Assembly (NCBI GenBank): GCA_007449985.2
Contig: VIIQ02000100.1
Coordinates: 186,001 to 250,000, forward strand
From: Desmodesmus armatus
Lineage: Eukaryota > Chlorophyta > Chlorophyceae > Sphaeropleales > Scenedesmaceae
Reading direction: 5' to 3'
Length of the DNA stretch: 64,000 nt
Every line of letters begins with the position of its first letter. Position 1 is the first letter of the stretch. Under the pieces are notes generated by a model. It was given only the letters and a program-made list of their open reading frames with translations, was not told the DNA's origin and did no database searches. Shown here one piece after another: positions 1-12,600 of this stretch. The translations under genes were made by a program, and so were the position numbers.

Positions 1-946
1 AACACGGTGCAGGCAACACATGCCACAATTGGCCTGGGCCACGGACAGCTGTATACTCTGCCCACACGCCTGTGTGCCACAAACACGCCCACAGCCCCTC
101 CTGCCTACATGGTGCAGAGACAGCTAGTTACCTGGCCCCACTCCAAGCTAGGACACAAACAATGCCATTGCTGGGAGAGCTAGTCGACCAGAGGCAATAC
201 AGTACAATGCAAACATCCCTCTCTGAACCATATGCATCATAACAGGCCGCATGCAGCCTCCCTCCCTCCAGCAACACCGCACGACCCAGTGAAAAGGCCC
301 CTACCCTACTAAGCGGTCAAGGGACACCCTGCGTGTCCACGATTGTGTCTCAATGGCTGGGTGCAGGAGGTGCAGGAAACACACCTGACTCTGCCGTGGG
401 ATGCAATCGTGTGCTGAACCCCTTGGGTTGCTGGTGCTGGTGCCGCCCTGACAGTTTCCCAACACTGCAGGCATAACCCTCATCGCTGATGCTGAGCCCC
501 ACCGGCCCCACCCACACTCCCGCTGGCAACAAACGCACTGCGCCAGCAGCCACCAATCACCCCGTGTGGTGGAGTGCCTGGAAGCAGCACCCCTGCACAC
601 ATTGCACTCCTGCTGGATTGTGCACATCATTGTTAAAGCATGTTTGGCTGCCCTAAAATGCAGCCCCGCACCAAGCCAGCAAACACAGCGGCCAGTACCT
701 GCAGCCTGCTGCAGTGCTGCACAGCGCACGCTGACTGCGCGCACGCATGACTTGGACCCCTGCTTGCATGGCCAGGTGGTGCATTCAGGCACAACCCCTG
801 CTGCTGTTTGGCCTGTGGGCACACCACCTGCAGCAATGAGCAGCCTGGAAGCTGCGATAAAAGCGTCAACAGCCAGGCGATTGCGCCTCTGTTACAGGCC
901 CTGATAGACCTCTCGCTGCTTTCAGCAGCCCTGAGATCAGCTGCTG
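1..946. other. 3' flank of the RNA-binding protein gene
   Basis: No coding sequence is supported here. The longest open frames (for example 301-822 on the minus strand) are Cys/His-rich, resemble no known family and are of the kind expected by chance in this GC-rich, TGC-rich DNA. The interval directly downstream of the minus-strand stop at 947 should hold the 3' UTR of the RRM gene. A TGTAA motif (minus strand) lies at 892-896. Confidence 0.5.
892..896 (-). terminator. putative TGTAA poly(A) signal of the RRM gene
   Basis: TGTAA is read on the minus strand about 50 bases past the stop codon of the RNA-binding protein gene. TGTAA is the established poly(A) signal of chlorophyte algae. The implied 3' UTR would be unusually short, so this assignment is tentative. 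Confidence 0.35.
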
Positions 947-3900
947 CTATGGCTGCTGCTGGGGTGGCTGCTGCTGTGCCGGCTGCTGCTGCTGGGGTTG
1001 CTGCTGTGGCCTCCTGCTCCCTGCTGCCTGTGGCCCTGCCGTGGCCACCACAGGAGTCCTATGTGGCCCTGCAACAAACCCAGGCGGCAGCACTCCTGCA
1101 AGCCCAGCACCATGCAGGGGCACCCCTGCAGCAGCAGCATACTGCATCATACCCGGCCCCATGGCCCGCTGGGGGCTTGCTGCTGCTGCTGCTGGACGCA
1201 TCCCTGCCCCAGGGAATGCTGCCATCATAGGGCCGCCACGGGCAGGACGTCCTGCTGCTGCTCCTGGAGACGCGCTCCCGCTCGCTGCATGTATCCCTGG
1301 GGGGCCGTGACTGCTGCTGCCGCCACTGCTGCCGCCGCTGTGGGCCCTGCCGCTGCCGGCAAGAGCAGGGTCTGAAGCAGCCCTGCGCGCCTGAGATCCA
1401 TTCCCACCCCCGGGACCACCCACCCCTGGCGGCCCCCCTCCTGATGAACTTGAGGGACCGGCCGGGCTGGCCGCATGTGGCTCCTCGTGTTGCCGCTGCT
1501 GCTGGTGGCTGCTGCTGCCTGCTGCTGCTTCCCCTCGACTGCTGCCGCTGCCGCCCCTGCTGCTGCCAGCCTCCTGCCCACCATACTGCTGCTGCTGTGG
1601 GTGGCTGCGCATGCCGGCTGGCATGCCCCCTGGCCCAGCGGCCATATAGGGCCCTGGCGGCATGGCGCCATAGGGCGGGTGCATGCCCGGCTGGGGCTGT
1701 GGCGCCATCATACCATATGGTGGCGGGTACATGCCGGCAGGAGGGAAGTATGCTGGCATGTAGCCCATGCCGTACCAACCGTAGGGGTCGGCAGGCATCG
1801 GCATCCCTGCGGGTCCGGGCGGGAAGCTTGGGCGCATGCCGTAGGGTGCTGGGCCGTGGCCGTAGGGCATGGGGTAGAACTGCTGCTGCATCATGCCGGG
1901 GTGGGGGCCGTAGGGGCCGCCTGGGGGTACCCTAGCACGGGCACGCCCTGACCACCCAACACCTCATCCTGCACACCACGCGCATGGCAGGCAACACATA
2001 GGCAAGACACGTGAGGCGATCACAACCAAACGCATGACAGGCACACATGTTGATAGTATGCTACTCAAGTAATCCCTGTGCTAACACACAGACACGACAT
2101 GTTCGGAGACGCATACTGATTGCTGTTGCTGTCACGAAGAAATGTCATGGCATGTGCCAATCGCTCACACACCGGTCCAAACAGGACTTGTGACACAGCA
2201 TATGCTGTAAAACAGGACCTGCCAAGCTGCTCAGGCAGCCGCTAGTGCATGGCCTAATGCGCATGTTCAAGGGTGCAAAGCCATGGCGCCCAGTCTGCAT
2301 CTGGTATGCTTTGATCGGCTACAGAGGCGCACACAATAGCTGCTGCATGCGCCATGCAGGGGCCACACTGATCAGAGCCCCCAGTTGGTGCCTGGCCCAT
2401 GTTCTGACAGCAGCTCCGCCTATTGTTGCCAAACAGAAAAACGGCACCTACAGCCCCCCCCCCTCCCCCCCCCCCCCACCTTTGGCACTGCCCTCTTGAG
2501 CTCCACCTTGCGCCCCTTGATGAAGTGGTTGACCAGCAGGCACTTCTCAACACTGATCTCATCCTTGAACGTCACAAAGCCAAAGCCACGGGACATGCCC
2601 TCGCGCCGCACAACCTGCGCACCACCAGCAGGCAGCACCAACAACAGGCATCAGCACCGCTGCTGCTCTTTGGGGCCTAGCATAGCTACGGCATGTCATG
2701 ACAAGCAGCACAGATCAACCCTGTGTGCATGCATTGCCCCGCGGCACCAGCACACCAGCTTGTGTGCTGGAAGGTCACAGTTCAGTCAACCCCTGCCCCT
2801 GCTCAACACAGCTGCTACTGCACCTGTCCTATGCCTACACAAACCCAAGCTCTGCAGCGTTCATGAACAGCTGCACTGCTGTTTGCTGACTTATCCACCA
2901 GCTGCACTGCACCAGCCCTGCGCCCACACAACGACTAAGCCCTGCCGCCTTTGCCCCCCCAGCTGCACTCACCGCTGCGTCCTCAATCTCCCCATACTGT
3001 GAGAAGTGCTCCCTGAAGTCCTGATCAGTCAGCTCCCCCGTGCCGCCCACAAACATCTTCTTGGTGAGCTTTGCAGTGCCGAGGTGGGCCTTGGGCACTG
3101 AGGCCTTGGCATCCAGGCGGCGGCCCTTCAGCTCATGCAGACGCTTCTGCAGGAGGAGCAGGCACCAGCGCATGTTTATCACATGTGATAAATCAACTTT
3201 TAGTCAAGCGGGATGATAAGGCCGCTAGCTGAAGTCAGTAACGGATTGAGGGTAGCAGGTTGGTTGCAGGCCACCCAGGTGTTGCCAAAGCGTGAAAATG
3301 TGGCCAGTGGTTCAGGTGCAACAGTCACTTGCTGCCTGGCTGCCACCACTGCGCACTGTGTGGGCTGTTTTGTGCAAGCCAACAGCTGCTTGCTGCTGTG
3401 CGCACCTCTAGGAATGCCATGGCATTCTTGGGGTCAGCGAATGTGACAAAGCCATAGCCCTTGCGGTCCATCACCACTGCATCTGCCACCTCGCCCCTGC
3501 ACACAACACATACACACATCGTCCGTTCAAAAGACGAGCTGTAAAAGAGGGAGTGCCAACTGCTGAACAGCATCCTTGGGTAATCTGTCCACAATGCTGG
3601 CGTCAACCTCTGCATGGGATGGTGTGCATGCTGCACCCATGCTCCAGGAAGCAACTGCCTGTAAGTCCTGCTGCCTACCATTGCGAGCAATACTCCACAA
3701 GCTCCTCTCTGCTGATAAGGCTAGCCTCCACCCCTCCGATAAACAACTTCCCCTGCACAACACACAACAGCAGTCGCAAGCACAGCCGTGTTGGCAGCGA
3801 TGCTGTGCAGACACCCCAGCTGCAACACACAACATTTCCACGCCTTGTGGCAGTTGTGATTCTGCTGTCAGGCTTGCCCAGTGCACCCAGGCTGACCGAG

Positions 3901-4044
3901 GGCCAGTCAGCTTCCTGAGCCAGTCAACCCCCTGCAACTGCTACTTGCCTCGGTGAACCTGACAGGGGCGGTGTCGCGCTCTTGCCGACCCCGACCCTGT
4001 GAGGGATCGCCCAGGCGTGGATCATAGCCATACATCCCGTACAT
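947..4044 (-). CDS. RNA-binding protein with two RRM domains (Musashi/hnRNP A/Hrp1-like)
   Basis: Six exons: 4044-3949, 3752-3679, 3496-3406, 3146-2973, 2614-2480 and 1968-947. Splice phases agree at every junction. The product is about 530 residues. RRM1 has RNP2 KLFIGGV (34-40) and RNP1 KGYGFVTF (69-76); RRM2 has MFVGGT (118-123) and RGFGFVTF (154-161). The order RRM1-linker-RRM2 followed by a low-complexity tail rich in Met, Pro, Gly, Tyr, Gln and Ser is typical of Musashi/DAZAP1/Hrp1 proteins, which bind single-stranded mRNA; a post-transcriptional role is inferred. The start opens MYGMYGYDPR; the Met at codon 4 (4035) is an alternative. Intron 1 begins GCAAGT, a consensus GC-AG donor. 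Intron 5 begins GTG followed by a long G run. The last exon needs one extra base in the G5 run at 1923-1927 to join the RRM frame to the tail frame. With that base its length becomes a multiple of three, so I read this as a homopolymer error. Confidence 0.88.
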
Positions 4045-5232
4045 GCGCCCTCTATGTTCCTGCCTGCACACGTCTGCCAGAAGAACCGACTGTCCTGCAG
4101 GACGTCAACCAAAGGCAGACCAGGCGCGTCGATAAGACGATATTCGTACACAAAAGGAATGCTTTGCGCCGTGGGAGGCTACCCATGCGCAGCAAACCAT
4201 CACTAGTGAGACAGACACAGCCTCACCTGGTTGCCTTATACTTCCACACAAATAGGCGCAAATGTGCACTTAGCGTCAAACAGATATCAAAGTGCTGCTC
4301 TGAGGGCCTTGGATCATTATCCAACAAAACTGCTTGAACGCACGGAGAACTGTCTTCATGACTTCTGCAGTTCCCAGTATCAAAGCCTGAGAGTATCAAA
4401 CCGAGATTTGCGGGGAAAACAGACACACTCAGACGCCCACTGACTTTCTGGCCCTTTTGAGGTTTTTCAACCGACGGCATAACTGCCAGTTGCAGGGAGA
4501 GCTATTACCAATATTTTTGATTCCGACGGGATTGAAGGCCAGGTTGTCAGAGTACAACGTGTCAGACAACTCTGGGCCAACCTAATTTGCAAGACAGAAA
4601 GTAAGATCTTCCAAGGGCATGATCTCTCTGCTCGTTTCAATTGTGCTGAATTAGATCGCTGTTCTAACGCACGACGTCTTGATGCTGAACAAGTTCCATC
4701 CCTTGCACGAGCTCGTGCACACTGTGGGAGCTTGATCATCTCAGCTAGCCTGGTTTGGTCCACAATGGGGACACCCAGCCAAAGCAGACACAGTGCCAGT
4801 TGACAGCCCATTATATTCCATCATGAATGCCAACAACATACAGCAACTGGCTTATCAGGTGTGCTTGCTCAGCACACGGGGGCCAGTTGCACCACCACTA
4901 TTTGAGTCACACACATCCCCAGTCAGCAGTCATAAGCATACACGACCCCAAATGCTTGAGTAGTTTACACCCTTCAACTGATGCCACAAATCGTACAACT
5001 CAATTGCGTGCGCCGCAGGATCAAGCAGGCCTTGCTGGACGAGCAATCAATTTGAGAAGCCACCCATGAAACCATTGACCGCACAGCCCACACCACTTAC
5101 CAACACACACACCATAACTGACCGCCAACTGTACACAATGCATTGCTGCGCCTTGCTTGAGGCAGAGCAGAGAAGCAGAGGGGCCCTCAAGAGCAATAGC
5201 CCCAGCTAAATGCAAGACCCACGACCTGCTCC
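4045..5232. other. intergenic: RRM gene promoter/5' UTR and ATG18 3' UTR
   Basis: Both flanking genes read leftward, so this interval holds the 3' end of the PROPPIN transcript and the promoter and 5' UTR of the RRM gene. Short open frames on both strands (for example 4467-4811 minus) match nothing recognisable. No tandem repeats or homopolymers occur here, in contrast with the introns. Confidence 0.5.
4965..4969 (-). terminator. putative TGTAA poly(A) signal of the ATG18 gene
   Basis: TGTAA on the minus strand, about 265 bases past the stop codon at 5233. Distance and motif fit chlorophyte 3' UTRs. Confidence 0.45.
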
Positions 5233-8200
5233 TCATTGCTCATCCCCTGGCACGATGTAGCACCCGAATGCCTGCTGCCCACACACCCCTCCCTTGCTGG
5301 GGTCGAAGCTGACTTTGTGGTAGCGTCCTGACTGTGTGATGATGATGAGGCTGTGTGGGTCGCTGCTGGTGAAGCCCACCAGGCTGCGGCCTGTGTCCTC
5401 CTCCGTCAGCTTGTACTGCGCAAACGACCACTCAGACGTGAAGTACTTGGGCAGAGGGATGGGCACGTAGCTCTGCGGCAGCAGCAGACACCCAGCAAGT
5501 TGGGCTTGTCATGGCATAACGGCTGGTTGCACCGAGGGCAGATGCACCCTGGTGGGGTTGCTGCCTACTGCCCGCGACATACCTGACAGTAAACCCAACA
5601 GTCGAAGTGGCGAACATGCACAGTTGCTGACCGGCGGCAACACACACCGGCAACGCGTCAGCCGTCCATCAGCAGCCAAAGTCATTTACAGGCTGCAGCG
5701 AGCCGACATGCCTGGTGGGGATGAGTTTTCCTGAGCAAACCCAACAGGTGTCCATGACAAGAAGGACACACTCACATCCACATCCGCAACCAGTACCAAT
5801 GTTTCAAAACCACACAGCCAATGCAGCCAAAGCAGTCCCCTAAGCACCCACTCCACAGCCGAGCAGACCGCCCCCTGTCCATTGCCATGCTCACCTTGAC
5901 TAGGTTGCTGATCATGCTGGTGGGGTTATGCCGGCCACCACCCACGCCACCCTGCTGCTGCTCCTGCTGCCGCTGCTGCTGCATGGCTGCCGCCACAGTG
6001 CCGTCGACCTTGTTGGGGTCTGAGTCATCAGAGCCGGTGACTACTGCAGGACCCAGTGAAAAGATGTGCACCGTGCCCTTGGCGCTGCTGACCGCCAGCC
6101 AGTCGCAGTGCTTGCTGAATGCTATGCTGTGGATGTGTGCTGGCTCAGTGCCGCGCCGCAGCTCCTGCAGGCAACGGCAGACAGCGGACAGGACAGGCTT
6201 TGGGGTTGTGTCCATCACACAGCACGTACACACATACAGGCTGCTTCAACTGAAGGGAACCGCTGCTATGGCTCATTACCACCTTCACACAAGCAACCTA
6301 TGATGCCTTGCAGCAAGGTTTCTTTGCTCGATCAGCATGCCACCCATAATGCCACAAAGCATGGCAGACTTCCAACAAACACTTGCTCAACATCTCCCAG
6401 CTGCCTCCATCCGCTGCTACTGCCACACTGCTACCACTCCACCAATCCCAACACAGCTCCTACTAGTATCTGTCAGTTGCTGCTGAGTGCATAACCCTCA
6501 ACACAGCTGGACGTGGTGCCTGTCACTTGCTGCTGAGGTCATGCAGTAAACCCTCCTCACCTGCAGCAGCTGCCCGTCTGCTGTGTTCCACACCCGCACC
6601 AGTGTGCCCTTGTCACTAGCAGTGGCCAGCCGCTTGCCGTCCATGGACAGCGTCAGGCACACCAGCGGCGTGTTGTGGGCGCTGATGAACTTCGTCTGCT
6701 TCCTGTCATACAGCTCAATGCGGACCTGCCGAGAACACAGCCAACAATGCAGCAGCAGAGTCAGCGGCTAACACCCAGCAAACCTACTCAAGCTACACAC
6801 AGTGTGGCCACAGAGAGACATCGTACAGTGCTTGCAGAGCATTGCACACTCACAAACCACTCCACAGCACGTGCCGGTACATGAGCACACACGGACCGAG
6901 GCAAGTTTGCAATACTCCTGAAGCATTGGCACGCTGACCATTTAAAGCATTCAGACACATGCAGCCACTACGTGATATGTTGTGGTGTGATCCAAAGCCC
7001 ATCACATCACCTTGGGGCGCACCTCTAGGACCCACTTGCTTACCTGGCCCGTGTGCAGTCCTGGGCAGGCCAGCACCGTGCTGTCTGCTGTTGAGGACAG
7101 TGCCAGCAGGCCCCTGCTGTTGCCCAGTGTCTCAATCTGGTGCAGCAGCTTCAGGTCTGCAAAGTTGTAGGACAGCACCTTGTGCTCCAACGCCACTACG
7201 ATGCGGTCCCGCCGCAACCGCACCGCCCGGACCTGCATGCACCACACCAACACTTCTGCTGTGCTTGGTGGGCACAACAAACCTAGGCGTCTACACCAGG
7301 CTATGCTATGCTCAGCCCAGAGCTGGTACAACAAGTGATCCACCCCCCCCCCCCCCCCCCCCCCCCGCGCCTGTGCAAGGTATGTCATCTGTCAGGCTGC
7401 TTGCTGCTCCGAAGTGCCCGTGCACCAGTGGCAGGAGTGGGTGCATAGCTGGGGTGTTCTACTCCTGTTGTGCCACTTAAGCCACCGCTCTGCTGCTGTG
7501 TGAGGAACCTGATGCTGCCGCTACTGCTGCTGGAGGCATCAATTTCTGACGCAACATGGGGCACAGTGTTGCTGCTGGCTGCCCACCTGGCTCCTGAAGC
7601 TGAGTTCTCCTATGCACTTCGCCTGGTGGTCATCCCATATCATGACCTGCAAGTACATACATAAATCGGTAGGCTATCACACGCTTATGTCTTTGTAACC
7701 AAATCGCCTTTCCACAAGCATATCCACACACGGCTGTACTGGACAGTGTGAGACTCATGCCAAAACGCAATTGCTATACTGCTCCTGGCTACTGCAGGCA
7801 TAATCAACGCAGCCCTGCATCATGCACGCGCCAACAAACAGCCACAGAGGCGGTGATGCTGTCGACGCCATCCGTGACAGAAGGCCATCTGATGCAGCAA
7901 CCCACCTTCGTGGGTGGGTACTTTGGTGCAGGGCCCCCTCCCACAATAGCCAGGATGTTGCAGCGGAACAGCATCTCCACGATGCCGATGCCGCCATTAT
8001 TGAACCCTCGACAGAACTGCAGGACAGCATGCACAGTTGTTGTGAGCAGCTGTGCATGTCTTCCACAAACAACACTGGTCTGCCCTGCACTGCCAACTGC
8101 TGTGCTCCTACCGCAGATTCCACTCACTGTTTCTTTGAAGGGGTCGCAATTATACACTCTGAACCCATTCGTGGTGCCACAAGCAAAGCAGCCGTAGTCC

Positions 8201-8238
8201 TGGTTGAAAGAGATGCTGAGGACCTGCAGACCCTCCAT
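5233..8238 (-). CDS. ATG18: PROPPIN beta-propeller autophagy protein (ATG18/WIPI family)
   Basis: Seven exons: 8238-8128, 8016-7906, 7646-7587, 7232-7044, 6725-6561, 6164-5895 and 5472-5233. All introns are GT-AG and phase 0, giving 381 residues, within the usual family size. The chain opens [20 protein letters not shown], a typical PROPPIN first blade. The phosphoinositide-binding L/FRRG signature is present as LRRG (214-217), followed by [13 protein letters not shown] blade sequence. The [11 protein letters not shown] blade and the C-terminal [10 protein letters not shown] segment are also diagnostic. Family members bind PI3P/PI(3,5)P2 on autophagic or endosomal membranes and recruit lipid-transfer partners such as ATG2. 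A Gln-rich loop encoded near 5940-5990 interrupts a blade, where the family has its flexible loop. The gene is divergent from the ABC1K gene. A further small exon between 5895 and 5472 cannot be excluded, but none with compatible phase was found. Confidence 0.92.
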
Positions 8239-8738
8239 GCTTGCTGCTGCTGTGCCAACTGGGACGCCAACTGTTGCCCTCAGGCAAGTCCCGTGCCACT
8301 ACGGCAAGCTGTCCGACATCAAAGAAAGTACGACGTGCGTTGCTACGGGGTTTTGGTGTGTTGTCTTGGTGTTGTTGATGTTTGTTTCCCAGATCTTGCT
8401 GGTGTTGTGGACAGGTTGTTTGCGACGTAATCTGAACAGGATGCAACACGGCAATGCAAAAACAAAAACAGACACATGCTTGCCTCTCCCTTCCCCTCCA
8501 AAGAACTGCAAATCACACCAGGGTTTGTGACCCTCACACCTTGCAGTTGCAAGCTTGGAATGCCCGACTTGGCTCTGCCCTACTTGATTTGGTCAGATTG
8601 CCTCCATTCACTACGTTGACAATTGCAGACAGCATTCACAGCAAGTTCTGCAGAGAGTGACTAATCCAACTTCACTGGTGGCCACTGTTCATCTCTTCCA
8701 CTTTGGTGCCCATGGGATTGTGGGCGCTATAGTTTGAC
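8239..8738. promoter_or_regulatory. 500-bp divergent promoter region, ATG18 / ABC1K
   Basis: The interval separates two start codons facing away from each other, so it should contain both promoters and 5' UTRs. No clear TATA box or repeated operator-like element was recognised. Confidence 0.45.
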
Positions 8739-9612
8739 ATGCACTCAATGAGGCGCATCACAGGCTTGATAGCCAGGCAAGCGGCAGCAGCTGTGCAGCA
8801 GCAGCACCACCAGGTGTGTTTTCTGCTGTTGGGTCACTCAGGCGCAATGCTACTACCGCCCGATTGCATCTATTCACAGCATGCTGCACCATTTTTGTCT
8901 CTTTGCTGTAGCTACAACAGCACAGCAGTTTAGTAGTTGCAGCACCGGCCACTGCACAGAAGGCAATTGTTGCCGGCAAGTATATCTTGGGCCTTGGAGC
9001 AGCAGTAGCAGCCTCACAGTCGGAGACAGTAGCAGAGAAGGCGCGCCTGGCGTACCTGATACCCCTCAGGTTGATACGGGATGTGTATACAGCAGCCTCG
9101 ATTGTCACAGGTGTGTGGCGGTGGTGTGCCAGGCAGGACCAGCACTTCCTGTTACTAGCAGAGGCAGGCCAGGCAGCTGCCCCCCTGACTCATTTGAAGC
9201 CAGCCTGGCCAGACACAGAAGCCAGCCTGGCCAGGCACAAATATGAAGTCAATCCAACAACTGTGACAAGGAGGTGTTCGTCCAGCCCATCAGCCAGACA
9301 GATGTTCAGCATGGCTTGGGGAGGAGTTAGTCCCCCCCCTCCCCCCCCAAATGGGGTTCACTGATCAGACAGACCCTCTGTGTTGTGTGGAAAGGGTCTG
9401 TCACTTGATGGAAATGGTCTGTCCATTCATAAAGTCGAAGAGGGGAAGGCGGGGGGTAGGGTGACCAGGTCAAATGGCACACTTGCCTGCTCCCTGCTGG
9501 TGGCGGCGTTGACACAGAATGTGCGAGGTTCTTGCCCCTTGCCCCTTGCAACACATAGGGCGCCAAGGCAGGGCTTGTTGCCTGTTTCCACTGCCACCAC
9601 CAGCCTGGCTAA

Positions 9613-9674
<62 letters not shown>

Positions 9675-12600
9675 CTCAGACTACAAGGTGTCGCTGGGCT
9701 CCGTGCCTGATGAGGACAAGGAGGGCCGTGAGCAGCAGCTGCATGCCTGCCACCAGCGCAGTGCGGACAAGCTGCTGAAGCTGTGCTTTGACAACGGCGG
9801 CATTTACATCAAGCTGGGCCAGCACATAGGACAGCTGGTGAGCACAACACACACTCTCACGCGGCTGCATTGGGCTGCGGCAAGCACCATCAGCACAAGA
9901 GGGGTGGATCCTGAAGTGCAATCTGCGTGACCATTGCAGCTGGCTGGTTTGCATTGTCACCGTGTGGCTGACCCTGCGACCCTGCCAGGACATTCATCGC
10001 TTCATATGCGACATGCTGTGTCATGCTGTGCTGCATCCTGCTGGAGCTCGTGCAATGCTGTGTTGTGCTGTGGCTGGCTGCCGCAGGACCACCTGCTCCC
10101 TGAGGAGTATGTTGTGACGATGCGTCAGCACATGCTGGACAGGTGTCCTGTCAGCAGCTATGCAGAGGTGCGGCAGATCATTCAGGAGGACCTGGGGGCA
10201 CCACCTGAACAGCTCTTCAAGCAGTTCAGCGAGACACCCATTGCCAGCGCCTCACTCGCTCAGGTAGGTGCTTCTGTTTGGTCAGGTGGTTCTTTTTGCC
10301 TCAGGGACACCTGGTGAGGGACATATTCCGAGGCAGGGGGGTGCAGGCGCATTACAGGCGTCAGAATGTGGCAATGTCGAGGGCAGCGGTGTTACTGACT
10401 GCCACCAGCGGGGTGGACCTACTCTCCACACTGGGCAGCTGCATGGGGTATGAGCATCGCACCTCAATGCAGTGCAGGGGACAACAGGAGGCAGGCTCCA
10501 TGACAATCATCACCATCACTGATGATCGTGATTGTCAGTGTGGCTGAATGCGGCACATGAGACACACTGGCCATCATACCTGTAATGCCATTGCCGCTCC
10601 CCATCCCGCCACGCCCCCCGCTCAACACTGCCCTGCACCAGGTCCACACAGCGTACACCCATGACGGCCAGAAGGTTGCCGTCAAGGTGCAGCACGCAGG
10701 CCTGCGCGAGTCGTGTGCAGCAGACGTGACCACCATCGAGTTCCTGGTCAGTGCGGCTCGTGCTGTGTTCCCTGACTTCAACTACCAGTGGCTGGTGGAT
10801 GAGATCAAGCACAACCTGCCGCTGGAGTTGAATTTCACACACGAGGCGCAGAATGCGGCTCGCTGCCGCAGGAACCTAAACTCCCCGCGCAGCACTGTGG
10901 CCGCAAAGTGAGTGCCCCAATGAGCCTTTCGTTGGGTCCCCAAACGGGCGATGTTCCATGTAACATCCAATTACTGAGTGGGGTGTACGAGTGGTGGAAG
11001 AAGCACAGGGAGGAGTGCAACACACAACGGCTTTGGTATCGATGCTTTGGAGGATTCGTAAGCAGGGTTGTCTCACCTGCAGCGTGTCATAGTGCTGTGG
11101 TTTGCAAGCACGCTGTGTGATCACCACACTAGTAGTTTGCTGGAGCATCACCATCACCATGCTGTGCTGTGCTGTGCTGGGTTGTGCAGGGTGCATGTGC
11201 CGTTTGTGCAGGAGGACATGACCAGCCCCAGGGTGCTTGTGATGGAGTTCATTGACGGGGTGCAAGTCACTGACAAGGAGGGCCTGCAGGTATGTCGAAC
11301 TTTGCTGCTGCTGCTGCTGCTGCTGCTGTGGGCCATGGCCTGTGGCGCCCAGTTGGACAAGTTGCTGTCCTCTCATGCCACAGTCGATGATCTTATATTG
11401 CCATAAGGCTCAGCCTGGCAGCACACTATGCACCTGGATTCGCAGTGTGGCCCAACCACTCAACATGATCATCTTGTGACCCAAGTGTATGGTGAACATA
11501 TGCTGCACTGTGAAGTGTGGTGTGCACTGCACATGTGCTAGTGCCTTCTTGACACATGTGCCTGTGCCTGCTGATCACTGCTGACTTGTTGTGTTTGTGC
11601 AGCGCCTGGGTGTTTCCCCTCACAGCTTGGCCCAGCTGGTGTCAGAGACGTTCAACGAGATGATCTTCATCCATGGCGACGTCCACTGTGACCCACACGC
11701 AGCAAACATGGTGAGGAACAGCCACACACTGTGTATAGAGCATCTACACACAGCACCTTGCCACACACTTTGCACTTGCAATGTGGACTCACGTCTCTTC
11801 TTTCAACCGGCATGTCCTAGGGTACAAAAGGTGCCCCAAACTATGTATGCCAGTGATGCCGCTGTCTATCTTGCCGTACACCTGGTCACCCTTGTCTTGT
11901 CTGTCGTGCTGTGTTTATTGTGGTGGCCGTGGGTGCACCTGCTGCGCTGCATGTTGTTCAAATGCACCACCAGCTTGTGCGCAAGGGTCCCTCAGGGTCC
12001 ACCCAGCTGGTGCTGCTGGACCATGGGCTGTACCGGCAGATAGACGATGGCTTCAGGCGGGAGTATGCAGCGCTGTGGCGGGCCCTCATACTGGCGGACA
12101 AGCAGGGCATCAAGCGGCATGCAGAGGGCATGAACGCGGGCGACGCATACCCGTGAGTGACGCGGCCTCACTCAGTGACTGTACGGCGACTGCTGCGGTC
12201 TTTTTTATTTGGGAGTGGGGATGGCATGCTGTGATGCTGTGTTGGTAGTGGCTTTTGCTTCTTGTGCCAGTAGGCGTTGCCCATGTTGCTGCGTTTCAGG
12301 AAGGCAGAGGAACAGGAATGCTGCCATGCTAGGTTGCGGTGTACCTTCAAGGGCCTTCCTGACTGACAAGCGCAAGCCATTCGCTTCATTGGATTCATTG
12401 GACATTGAAGTGTTATTGGAATTGTTTGGCAATTACAGGCGTCCTAGTGACAGGCGTCCTAGTGATATTGGTGTTTGTCATGAAGCTTGTGGGCTTTGGC
12501 ACCCACAGTCACCTCCTATATACTGCACTGTGCTTCTTGTGTCATGTGCAGGCTGTTTGCTGCTATGCTGACCATGCGGCCTTGGGACCAGGTATGTGTG

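Noticed and set aside
1444..1951. Long plus-strand open frames opposite the RRM gene tail
   Set aside because: They mirror the low-complexity Gly/Pro/Gln-rich coding strand and have no motifs of their own; the minus-strand frame with Tyr/Met/Pro repeats continues the two-RRM protein.
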